Assembly (NCBI GenBank): GCA_023544495.1
Contig: JAMJFV010000075.1
Span: forward strand, 1 to 9,062
Direction: 5' to 3'
Length of the DNA stretch: 9,062 nt
Origin: ANME-2 cluster archaeon
GTDB taxonomy: Archaea; Halobacteriota; Methanosarcinia; Methanosarcinales; Methanocomedenaceae
The notes under the pieces were generated by a model that did not search any database, had not been told where the DNA came from, and saw only the letters and a program-made list of their open reading frames with translations. A program made the translations under genes and the position numbers. Positions 1 to 6,045 of the stretch are shown in pieces. Position 1 is the stretch's first letter; every line of letters begins with the position of its first letter.

Positions 1-184
1 GCATCTTTTCTCCATCTTTGTCCCTGCCCCTGGTAGTAAGGGTAATGTCCAGTTCCCGTGCCATGATTGCTGCATCCTCGCCAAAGGATTCGTAGAAGTC
101 CCCCATCCTGAACATGATGAGGGCATCGGGATGCTGCTGCTTGGCATCGTAGTACTGGCGCATTGCAGGGGTGAGTTTTTCCAT
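1..184 (-). CDS. mutS: DNA mismatch repair protein MutS, N-terminal part (cut by window edge)
   Basis: Sixty-one codons of a minus-strand gene that continues beyond base 1. The protein begins MEKLTPAMRQYYDAK and carries MFRMGDFYESFGEDA at residues 24-38, the hallmark of MutS domain I. The F30-Y31-E32 triplet matches the Phe-x-Glu motif with which MutS wedges into a mismatch (F36/E38 in E. coli). The stretch LDITLTTRGRDKDG that follows also fits the family. MutS binds mispaired or looped DNA and recruits the repair machinery using a C-terminal ATPase, which is outside this window. The ATG at 182-184 has a GGAG about 8 bases upstream. Among archaea MutS1 is patchy and is usually viewed as acquired from bacteria. 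Neither completeness nor a partner MutL can be judged here. Confidence 0.93.
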   Translation of the reverse strand, partial: MEKLTPAMRQYYDAKQQHPDALIMFRMGDFYESFGEDAAIMARELDITLTTRGRDKDGEKM

Positions 185-305
185 TGAGGGGGCTCCGGTT
201 GGATGATATTATATGAAGGCTATGTATTGGCGGGGGGAGTATTTTTGTTTTGGGGTTTTTGCAATAAATAGATTATTTACATGCAATACATGCAGATACT
301 ACAAT

Positions 306-613
306 TTAATCCAGATGTTCAATCAAATTCCCAATAACGCGCTTAATTGCCTTATGCAGGTATTCAGGCATGTATTCAGGTATAAGTGTCCAGGCAAAGG
401 AGTTCAGGCAAGATCGAACTATGGACTTTCACATTCGCACGTCTGTCTGCATTTATTTTCCTGGGACGTTCAAATATCCGGACCTTAGGCCAGCATAAGT
501 ATCGCTGACTGCTTGTCAGTGAGCATTTCCAGTGAACTGCTGATATGCGGATGGTGTTGTTCTATGATAATATCGAAAGGTTCAAGCCATTATTTTTCAA
601 CAACAATTCCCAT
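306..613 (-). pseudogene. Decayed small protein gene, about 100 codons, family unknown
   Basis: On the minus strand a strong ribosome binding site (AGGAGAG) precedes an ATG at 611-613. The reading runs MGIVVEK, a TAA at 590-592, then WLEPFDIIIEQHHPHIS and LEMLTDKQSAILMLA in the same frame, ending at a TAA at 485-487. Shifting frame once near 485-496 gives a second coding-like stretch (GLRSGYLNVPGK), interrupted by TAA at 453-455 and TGA at 429-431. It then runs cleanly through LNSFAWTLIPEYMPEYLHKA and IKRVIGNLIEHLD to a TAA at 306-308. The amphipathic, charged composition looks like real protein, unlike the cysteine- and aromatic-rich overlapping plus-strand ORF. I read this as one gene broken by three stops and one frameshift. 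I do not recognise the family. The alternative is a chance succession of short open frames. Confidence 0.45.
360..383 (-). repeat. 12-bp tandem duplication inside the decayed gene
   Basis: Two adjacent 12-base units on the plus strand, GTATTCAGGCAT and GTATTCAGGTAT, differ at one base. Read on the minus strand in the frame of the decayed gene they encode an EYMPEYLH-type four-residue repeat. The unit length is a multiple of three, which suits duplication inside a coding sequence. Confidence 0.6.
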
Positions 614-777
614 TGGTAATCTCTCCTTATTGGTATATGTGGAGGTTGCATAATACATCACAAGGAGAAGGTAATCGGGATAATATTGTTTAATTACTAA
701 ATAGGAAAGATAGGAATTATAAATTATTATTATAGTTTAAGTATGATTACTGTCCTACAATAACATGGGGCAATACT
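614..777. other. AT-rich upstream region of the protease gene
   Basis: No coding sequence is supported here. The only gene signals are the ribosome binding site of the decayed minus-strand gene (about 621-627) and a probable promoter for the plus-strand protease gene. A purine-rich AAGGAGAAGG stretch around 661-670 resembles a plus-strand ribosome binding site, but no ATG, GTG or TTG follows at a useful distance. Confidence 0.5.
717..725 (+). promoter_or_regulatory. Probable archaeal TATA box for the S2P-HIT pair
   Basis: TTATAAATT lies about 55 bases before the protease ATG. With the usual TATA-to-start spacing of about 25-30 bases, transcription would begin near 745-750 and leave a leader of about 30 bases. 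The surroundings are AT-rich and other placements are possible. Confidence 0.35.
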
Positions 778-1929
778 ATGAAATGGTCAATACAGATAGG
801 AAAAGTGATGGGGATATCCATACGGCTTCATATTACATTTCTCTTCATACTCATTTTATTCATCTATTATTTTGCAGTAATTGATCTCAAGATAGGCACA
901 ATGGTACTGGGGTTCAACGGCATGGACATATCATTGACGGAAAAACTGCTATTCAGTACCATTGCCTCTATTCTGTTCTTCTCTACCATCCTGCTCCATG
1001 AATTGAGCCATTCATTTGTCGCCAAGAGAAAAGGCCTGAACATCCAGAGCATTACTCTCTTTGTGTTCGGAGGTGTTGCGCAGATGGAAGAGATACCCCG
1101 CAACCCAAAACTGGAACTGACAATGGCCGCAGCAGGTCCGGCCCTGAGTCTGGTCATAGGTATATTGACCTACGCATTTTATGTATATTTTGGTCCCCTT
1201 GAAGTTGATGGGATTGGAATGAACACCAAGAATGCGATACTGATAACTGCAGGGATCATCTCGGTGTATAATCTGGTCCTGGGCATATTCAACCTGTTGC
1301 CAGCTTTCCCTATGGACGGCGGCCGTGTGCTCAGGGCATTTCTGGCATTGTGGTTGCCGTACATGGATGCTACCCGAATGGCCGTCTCAATAGGCAAAAC
1401 ATTTGCATTTCTGATGGGAATATTCGGCCTTCTTACGATTAATCTGATCCTCATCCTGATCGCGGTATTTGTGTTCTACGGAGCACAGGGTGAAGAAAGG
1501 GAAACATTCTTTGCCATAAGTCTGGAAGGTATCAAAGTAAAAGATGTCATGACCCCGAGACAGGATCTGATATATGTCCCCCCGGACTGGACCATATCCC
1601 AGCTCGTAGAGGCTATGTTCAGGTTTAAACATATGGGATATCCGGTGCAGGAAGATCTGGACAAAACGACATTGGGGATTGTTACCTTTGAAGATGTTCA
1701 AAAAGTTCCTAAAGAGCACCATGATAGCGTTCAGGTAAAAGATATTATGACCAGGGCTATCATATCAGTAAGTCCTGAAAATGAAGCATACCAGGCACTA
1801 CAGACCATAGCAAAGCATAATATCGGCAGGCTTCTGGTCATCAAGGATGACAGGATTACTGGCATCATAACGATGAAAGATATAATGAGGAACATGCAGT
1901 TCAAGCACATGCACCCGTTCCCTGACTGA
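778..1929 (+). CDS. Site-2 protease (M50 family) with two C-terminal CBS domains
   Basis: A 383-residue intramembrane zinc metalloprotease. Family members cut transmembrane segments of substrates such as anti-sigma factors; the archaeal substrates are unknown. The zinc-binding HELSH motif is at residues 74-78 in a hydrophobic helix (ILLHELSHSF). The third ligand lies in the NLLPAFPMDGGR motif at 172-183, with D180 matching the catalytic Asp. Hydrophobic segments sit at about 18-37, 56-73, 116-137, 153-175 and 204-235. Two CBS modules follow, at about 255-310 (KDVMTPRQDLIYVPP) and 321-376 (KDIMTRAIISVSPEN); such pairs commonly bind adenine nucleotides. The architecture matches the M. jannaschii S2P whose structure is known. 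The ATG at 778 lacks a strong ribosome binding site. The HIT gene starts 19 bases downstream and is probably co-transcribed. Confidence 0.93.
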   Translation: MKWSIQIGKVMGISIRLHITFLFILILFIYYFAVIDLKIGTMVLGFNGMDISLTEKLLFSTIASILFFSTILLHELSHSFVAKRKGLNIQSITLFVFGGVAQMEEIPRNPKLELTMAAAGPALSLVIGILTYAFYVYFGPLEVDGIGMNTKNAILITAGIISVYNLVLGIFNLLPAFPMDGGRVLRAFLALWLPYMDATRMAVSIGKTFAFLMGIFGLLTINLILILIAVFVFYGAQGEERETFFAISLEGIKVKDVMTPRQDLIYVPPDWTISQLVEAMFRFKHMGYPVQEDLDKTTLGIVTFEDVQKVPKEHHDSVQVKDIMTRAIISVSPENEAYQALQTIAKHNIGRLLVIKDDRITGIITMKDIMRNMQFKHMHPFPD

Positions 1930-1948
1930 ACACATATGGTGATATGAG

Positions 1949-2362
1949 ATGGAAGATTGTATATTCTGCAAAATAGTCAATGCTGATATCCCGAGCTTTA
2001 CCGTCTATCAGGACAACGATACCCTGGCATTCCTGGATATTAATCCTGACACTCGGGGGCACACACTGGTAATCCCGAAAAAACATGCTGAAAATATAAC
2101 AGACATGGACGATAGGGATATAGCGTTCGTGTTCAGGACCGTTCGCAAAGTGGTACGTGGTTTACAGGCAGCGATTGAACCTGAAGGATTCAACCTGGTG
2201 GTCAATCATGGTGAAGTGGCAGGTCAGATCATACCCCATTTCCACTGCCATATTATACCGCGAAATACCGGGGATGGTATCGAATATAAATCCGGGGGGT
2301 CAACACTTTCAACACAAGAGCTTGAGGAACTTGCCGTGAAAGTGGCTGAGCACATACATTAA
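1949..2362 (+). CDS. HIT (histidine triad) family nucleotide hydrolase
   Basis: A 137-residue cytosolic protein of typical HIT length. The histidine triad HFHCHII is at residues 97-103; the middle histidine, H99, would be the nucleophile that forms the AMP-protein intermediate. The N-terminus has CIFCKI (C4, C7), half of the zinc site seen in many HIT proteins, followed by DNDTLAFLDINPDTRGHTL and IPKKH. HIT/HINT proteins hydrolyse nucleoside phosphoramidates or related AMP esters; the substrate here cannot be deduced. A ribosome binding site GGTGAT at 1938-1943 lies 5 bases before the ATG and fixes the start. It follows the membrane protease by 19 bases on the same strand, so the two are probably an operon, with no obvious functional link. 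Confidence 0.93.
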   Translation: MEDCIFCKIVNADIPSFTVYQDNDTLAFLDINPDTRGHTLVIPKKHAENITDMDDRDIAFVFRTVRKVVRGLQAAIEPEGFNLVVNHGEVAGQIIPHFHCHIIPRNTGDGIEYKSGGSTLSTQELEELAVKVAEHIH

Positions 2363-2512
2363 AACATGCATCAAAAACATGCTATATTTCCAGGCTCCGT
2401 TATTTTAATATTTCAGAGGTTATAATCGCTGTTTTGTAGAATGGGTATAATATATAATTACAATCAGGTCAATATTCATGGAAATACGGAAACAATTAAA
2501 TATGCATTTTTC

Positions 2513-2530
2513 ATTCCAAATAATAGGAAT
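2513..2530. promoter_or_regulatory. Short inverted repeat upstream of the TusA-like gene
   Basis: ATTCC (2513-2517) and GGAAT (2526-2530) form a 5-bp inverted repeat separated by 8 bases, about 50 bases before the TusA-like start. A TATA-like ATAAATATC begins at about 2529, so a protein bound here could affect promoter use. The repeat is short and may be chance. Confidence 0.2.
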
Positions 2531-2582
2531 AAATATCCGGCATTTTGGTAAAGAATATTGCTGAAATAAAAGTGATATGACA

Positions 2583-2804
2583 ATGAATATCCAGTTCCTT
2601 GACACGATTGGAAAAACCTGCCCTATCCCGCTGTATCTGACAAATTCAAAATTAAAACAGATGTCCCACGGCGAAAGACTGGAAGTGGTTTCGGATTGTG
2701 CTTCCCTGCTGCCTGACCTTATGTCCATATTCCATAAGCGATGCAGGGTACTGAACTGGGTGAATGAGAACAGTATTTTCAGGATTACTCTCCAGAAGAC
2801 CTAG
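2583..2804 (+). CDS. TusA/SirA-family small sulfur-transfer protein
   Basis: A 73-residue protein, the usual size for TusA-like domains. The family signature is clear: FLDTIGKTCPIP carries the CPxP motif with the reactive cysteine at C13, and a GERLEVVSD strand follows. TusA-type proteins carry sulfur as a persulfide on this cysteine for tRNA thiolation, molybdenum cofactor or other sulfur pathways. In many members the second strand ends in D-(D)-P; here it reads DCAS, so a second cysteine replaces the usual proline region. Two ATGs compete. GTGAT at 2572-2576 abuts the first (2577) but sits 6 bases before the second (2583), so I prefer the second. A lone gene with no desulfurase or thiolase neighbour. 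Its TAG stop overlaps the tgt stop on the other strand. Confidence 0.85.
   Translation: MNIQFLDTIGKTCPIPLYLTNSKLKQMSHGERLEVVSDCASLLPDLMSIFHKRCRVLNWVNENSIFRITLQKT
2801..2804. other. Shared CTAG: overlapping stop codons of convergent genes
   Basis: The palindrome CTAG supplies TAG to the plus-strand TusA-like gene (2802-2804) and TAG to the minus-strand tgt gene (2801-2803). The two coding regions therefore overlap by four bases, leaving no room between them for a terminator. Confidence 0.95.
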
Positions 2805-3916
2805 GCTATATTGTCCTGACCTGAATATCCATGCTTGAACCGTTCCCTGAACTCACTGAACCTGTCCTCTGAAATGGCACTTCTTGCCCCTCCCATCAAC
2901 TCTTGCAGGAAATGGACATTGTGTATGGATGCCAGACGCAGGGCCAGCAGTTCCGATTCCTTGAAGAGATGGTACAGGTATGCCCTGGAAAAATGTTGAC
3001 AGGTGTAGCACCTGCATTCTTCATCAATGGGCCTGAAGTCCCTTGCAAGAGTTGAACGGCGCGCGTCCATCTGACCGTGCCTGGTCATTACTGTCTGGTG
3101 TCTGGCGTTGCGGGTAGGGAATGCGCTGTCAAAGATGTCAACACCCAGTGATATGGATTCCAGCAGTTCCACAGGCGACCCAACTCCCATAAGGTATCTG
3201 GGTTTATCAGGTGGTATCTGTGTCAGGTTCAACCTGATGGTCTCATGCATAACCTCTTTGGGCTCACCTATGCTCAAACCCCCGATACCGTAACCGTCAA
3301 AACCCATGTCCACCAGTTTTTGGGCACAGGTTTTGCGCATCTCGGGATATGTGCCCCCCTGCAGAATGGCAAAGACCAGCTGGTTATCGTTACAACGTGC
3401 ATCAAGACTGCGCTGCCCCCAGTTCAATGTTCTGCACACCGATTCCCTGACATCATCACGGGTGCTTCCCCAGGGGGGGCAGTCATCCAGCACCATTGCC
3501 ACGTCAGAACCCAGGGCACCCTGTATCTCCATACACATCTCAGGCGTATACATATACCGATGACCGTCCCTGGAATTGAAATAACTGATACCCTGGTTGG
3601 TCAGTTTGAACCTGAACTCTTTGCGCAATATCTGGAACCCGCCGCTGTCCGTGAAAATAGCTCCATCCCAGTCCATGAACGTATGCAGCCCCCCTGCCTC
3701 ATGTATCAATTCATGGCCCGGGCTCAGGTACAGGTGGAAAGCGTTACTGATGATGGCCTGGGTCCCTATTTCCTGTATTTCCCCGGGAGTAAGCGTTTTG
3801 ACCGTGGCCTTGGTCGCCACTGGCATAAAGGTGGGCGTATCTACAACCTGGTGATACGTGGTCAATTTTCCTACCCTGGCATCTGATGAATTATCCTCGT
3901 GGACAATTTCAAACAT
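2801..3916 (-). CDS. tgt: Queuine-type tRNA-guanine transglycosylase (bacterial Tgt)
   Basis: A 371-residue enzyme that exchanges guanine-34 of GUN-anticodon tRNAs for preQ1. The active-site set is present: FTDSGGFQ with D90 as acid/base, LQGG, GGLSIGE, and DSAFPTRNAR with nucleophile D263. The zinc site CRCYTC plus a downstream histidine gives C301, C303, C306 and H332. There is no C-terminal PUA extension and the length matches bacterial Tgt (about 370-390), not the longer archaeal archaeosine enzyme. C146 in VLDDCPPW corresponds to the cysteine of preQ1-using bacterial enzymes. I start at the ATG at 3914-3916, because GGAGG (3923-3927) lies 6 bases upstream; an ATG at 3938-3940 would overlap queA. 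The queA stop is 14 bases upstream, so this is the second gene of a queA-tgt operon. It ends in TAG. Confidence 0.95.
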   Translation of the reverse strand: MFEIVHEDNSSDARVGKLTTYHQVVDTPTFMPVATKATVKTLTPGEIQEIGTQAIISNAFHLYLSPGHELIHEAGGLHTFMDWDGAIFTDSGGFQILRKEFRFKLTNQGISYFNSRDGHRYMYTPEMCMEIQGALGSDVAMVLDDCPPWGSTRDDVRESVCRTLNWGQRSLDARCNDNQLVFAILQGGTYPEMRKTCAQKLVDMGFDGYGIGGLSIGEPKEVMHETIRLNLTQIPPDKPRYLMGVGSPVELLESISLGVDIFDSAFPTRNARHQTVMTRHGQMDARRSTLARDFRPIDEECRCYTCQHFSRAYLYHLFKESELLALRLASIHNVHFLQELMGGARSAISEDRFSEFRERFKHGYSGQDNIA

Positions 3917-3930
3917 GTCCTGCCTCCACT

Positions 3931-5022
3931 CTATCGCCATTCTCTTCCATATCCTGCGGTCTCCACGTTATTCTCTGTCTTCGTTCTATACTCTCCTTTC
4001 CCGGTATCCAGTATGAACATCGCATCTCCAAAACTGTAGAACCTGTATCCCTTATCAATGGCCTCGCTATATGCTGCCAGCACCGCGTCCCTGCCGGCAT
4101 AGGCACTGATAAGCATGAGCAGCGTGGATCCGGGCAGATGGAAATTGGTGATAAGCCCGCTCAATGGTGTCTTGAACTGATACGGGGGGTGTATGAATAT
4201 CTCGCTCCAGCCCCGGGACGGTGCTATCCTGCCATCCAGCCATTGTGCACTTTCCAGTGCCCTGACCGTAGTCGTGCCGACCACGATTATCCTCCCGCCG
4301 ACTTCAAGGGTATCATTGATGGTACGGGCAGTATCCTCGTCAATAGTAAAGTATTCGCTCTCCATAGTATGCTCTTCCACCTTTTCGGCACGTACCGGCA
4401 TGAATGTACCCACGCCAACATGGAGAGTGGCAAATGCCAGTCTTACGCCCATCCGTTTTATCGTGTCAATCAACTCTGGTGTAAAATGCAGTCCGGCAGT
4501 TGGTGCGGCAATGGAGCCTTCGTCCCTTGAATATATGGTCTGGTATCGTTCACTATCTTCCAGTTGCTCTTTAATGTATGGGGGCACTGGCATGACACCC
4601 TCATGGTAAAGGTGGGAGGCAAAATCACCATCACATTGGAAACGGATATTGTATCTATATCCGGTATGGGTATCAATCCGTTCCTTCACTGTGGCTGACA
4701 GGGTATTGAAATTAAGGTTAGTCCCTGTCTTTACCTTACCCCTGACCAAGCATTCATAGTATGCATCGTCCAGCCGTTTGACCAGCAGCAGTTCAACCCT
4801 GCCACCGGTATCCCTGGTGCCATACAACCTGGCTGGTATAACCCTGCTGTCGTTCAATACCAGCAGGTCACCAGAACGCAGGAACCGGGGCAGGTCAGTA
4901 AAAGTGTGGTGACGCCATTCGTTTTCATCCAGCACCATCAACCTCGATGAATCCCTGGGGGCGGCAGGTTTCTGGGCGATCATATTTTGTGGTAGATGAT
5001 AATCAAAATCCGATAGTTTCAT
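3931..5022 (-). CDS. queA: S-adenosylmethionine:tRNA ribosyltransferase-isomerase QueA
   Basis: A 363-residue enzyme, typical for the family (about 340-365). It transfers and isomerises the ribosyl group of SAM onto preQ1-modified tRNA, giving epoxyqueuosine. Characteristic blocks occur in order: MIAQKPAAPRDSSRLMVLD (14-32), GDLLVLNDSRVIPARL (51-66), GSIAAPTAGLHFTPEL, LHVGVGTFMPV, HTMESEYF, TTTVRALES, ITNFHLPGSTLLMLISAYAG and YRFYSFGDAMFI. No essential motif is visibly missing. The ATG at 5020-5022 has GGGGGA about 6 bases upstream. It is the first gene of a two-gene operon with tgt, which would act just before it in the pathway. Enzymes for preQ0/preQ1 synthesis and epoxyqueuosine reduction (QueG or QueH) are not in the window. 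The stop is TAG. Confidence 0.96.
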   Translation of the reverse strand: MKLSDFDYHLPQNMIAQKPAAPRDSSRLMVLDENEWRHHTFTDLPRFLRSGDLLVLNDSRVIPARLYGTRDTGGRVELLLVKRLDDAYYECLVRGKVKTGTNLNFNTLSATVKERIDTHTGYRYNIRFQCDGDFASHLYHEGVMPVPPYIKEQLEDSERYQTIYSRDEGSIAAPTAGLHFTPELIDTIKRMGVRLAFATLHVGVGTFMPVRAEKVEEHTMESEYFTIDEDTARTINDTLEVGGRIIVVGTTTVRALESAQWLDGRIAPSRGWSEIFIHPPYQFKTPLSGLITNFHLPGSTLLMLISAYAGRDAVLAAYSEAIDKGYRFYSFGDAMFILDTGKGEYRTKTENNVETAGYGREWR

Positions 5023-5103
5023 GTCTGTCCCCCATTGGACTTATAAGATTAAATCTTTATGTTGGGGGTAAGAGATAATAGAGAACAAACCTATTCTCAG
5101 CCA
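5023..5103. promoter_or_regulatory. Divergent promoter region, queA-tgt versus hgdB-like operon
   Basis: These 81 bases separate two divergent operons. TTATAAG at 5041-5047 is a TATA-like box for rightward transcription, predicting a start near 5070, upstream of the ATG at 5104. The same AT-rich stretch read leftward could serve queA. AAGATT (5045-5050) and AATCTT (5052-5057) form a perfect 6-bp inverted repeat with a single base between, overlapping the TATA-like sequence, so it could be an operator. This is sequence-based inference only. Confidence 0.4.
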
Positions 5104-6045
5104 ATGAACGATACAATCGGGATAACAGCCCTGGTACCCCCTGAACTCATGTATGCGTGCGGTAAGCGGCCACTGGATGTAAACAATGTAGTGCCGGTAT
5201 CATCATCAAGTCCGAGCAATAAACTATGCGCCTGGACCGCCATCTGGAGGGACATGATACTGAACGGAGGACTGGATATCGACTCACTGGTAGTGGTTGC
5301 AGGAGGCGACTGCCATAACGCCCTGGTGGACGGACAAAAAGCAGAATTAAGCGGTATGCCCACACATTATTTTTTCTATCCCTTTGACGGGGATACAGAT
5401 TACCTGAGGTCGCAACTTGAAAAACTGGTCCGCTTCCTTGGCGGCATACAGGACGAGAGGATGTTTTCCCTCATCAGCGACCTGAAGGCGAAAGGCAGGG
5501 CACTGGACGAACTGAGGGTGAACGACCGTGCCCGGGGTAGTGATGTGTTCTCTGCACTTATCTCATTCAGTGACCTTGCAGGAAACCCGGATATATTTGG
5601 AAAAACGCTGGACAGCGTACCCCGAACAGATATACGCTATTCCAGCAGGGTTGCACTCATCGGCGTGCCTCCCATATATCCTGATTTCCATGAGACGGCT
5701 GAGGGTTTCGGGCTGCATGTGGTGTACGACGAACTGCCCTATGAGTTCCTGCGCCTGGGCGGGTCTTCCCTTGACTCCCTGGCCAGCAGTTACAGGGATT
5801 ATTCCTTTGCAGGCCCCCTTAAGAACAGAGTAAGGCTCATACAGGACGAACTCCTGCGGCGGCGCGTGGATGGAGTGATACATTATACCCAGTATGCCTG
5901 CCACCATACCCTGGAAGATGAGATATTCAGACAGCACCTTGACTATCCTATCCTCACCGTGCAGGGTGACCTGCCCCGTCCTTCCACTGAACAGCTTAAG
6001 CTCAGGCTGGAAGCCTTTGCAGAGATGCTGGGGGTGATGTCGTGA
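5104..6045 (+). CDS. HgdB-like iron-sulfur protein (2-hydroxyacyl-CoA dehydratase D-component family)
   Basis: A 313-residue protein resembling the beta subunit of 2-hydroxyglutaryl-CoA dehydratase and the methanogen MJ0007-type proteins. The N-terminus (IGITALVPPELMYACGKRPLDVNN) is the usual opening of these subunits. C42 (NKLCAW), C70 (AGGDCHN) and C266 (YACHH) are placed like the three cysteines that hold the [4Fe-4S] cluster; C19 is a fourth. A Rossmann-like second half begins near residue 182 (SRVALIGVPP). It is shorter than typical HgdB (about 380) and no HgdA-like partner is adjacent. I start at 5104 because the family N-terminus aligns there and the predicted transcript begins after the ATG at 5059; no clear ribosome binding site is seen. 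It overlaps the activator gene by 4 bases. The substrate is unknown; it need not be a hydroxyacyl-CoA. Confidence 0.82.
   Translation: MNDTIGITALVPPELMYACGKRPLDVNNVVPVSSSSPSNKLCAWTAIWRDMILNGGLDIDSLVVVAGGDCHNALVDGQKAELSGMPTHYFFYPFDGDTDYLRSQLEKLVRFLGGIQDERMFSLISDLKAKGRALDELRVNDRARGSDVFSALISFSDLAGNPDIFGKTLDSVPRTDIRYSSRVALIGVPPIYPDFHETAEGFGLHVVYDELPYEFLRLGGSSLDSLASSYRDYSFAGPLKNRVRLIQDELLRRRVDGVIHYTQYACHHTLEDEIFRQHLDYPILTVQGDLPRPSTEQLKLRLEAFAEMLGVMS

Noticed and set aside
357..410. Five CAGG(C/T)-type hexamers within 54 bases as a protein-binding array
   Set aside because: Spacing is irregular (8, 12, 14, 14), and two copies are explained by the 12-bp duplication within the decayed reading frame.
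213..488. Plus-strand 91-codon open frame in the mutS-protease gap
   Set aside because: Rich in Cys, Phe and Tyr, no ribosome binding site, no recognisable domain, and it is antisense to the more protein-like decayed gene.
502..522. 8-bp hairpin (TCGCTGAC, loop TGCTT, GTCAGTGA) as a possible small RNA or terminator
   Set aside because: It lies inside the coding-like minus-strand segment, has no T-tract on either side and no promoter context; probably incidental.
3245..3886. Long plus-strand open frames (up to 213 codons) opposite tgt
   Set aside because: Antisense shadows of a clearly functional gene, with no domain or start signal.
3886..4609. Plus-strand open frames (up to 214 codons) opposite queA
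   Set aside because: Antisense to intact QueA motifs; composition is that of a reverse-frame shadow.
5563..5937. Minus-strand 124-codon open frame within the HgdB-like gene
   Set aside because: Shadow of the plus-strand gene; no ribosome binding site and no recognisable motif.
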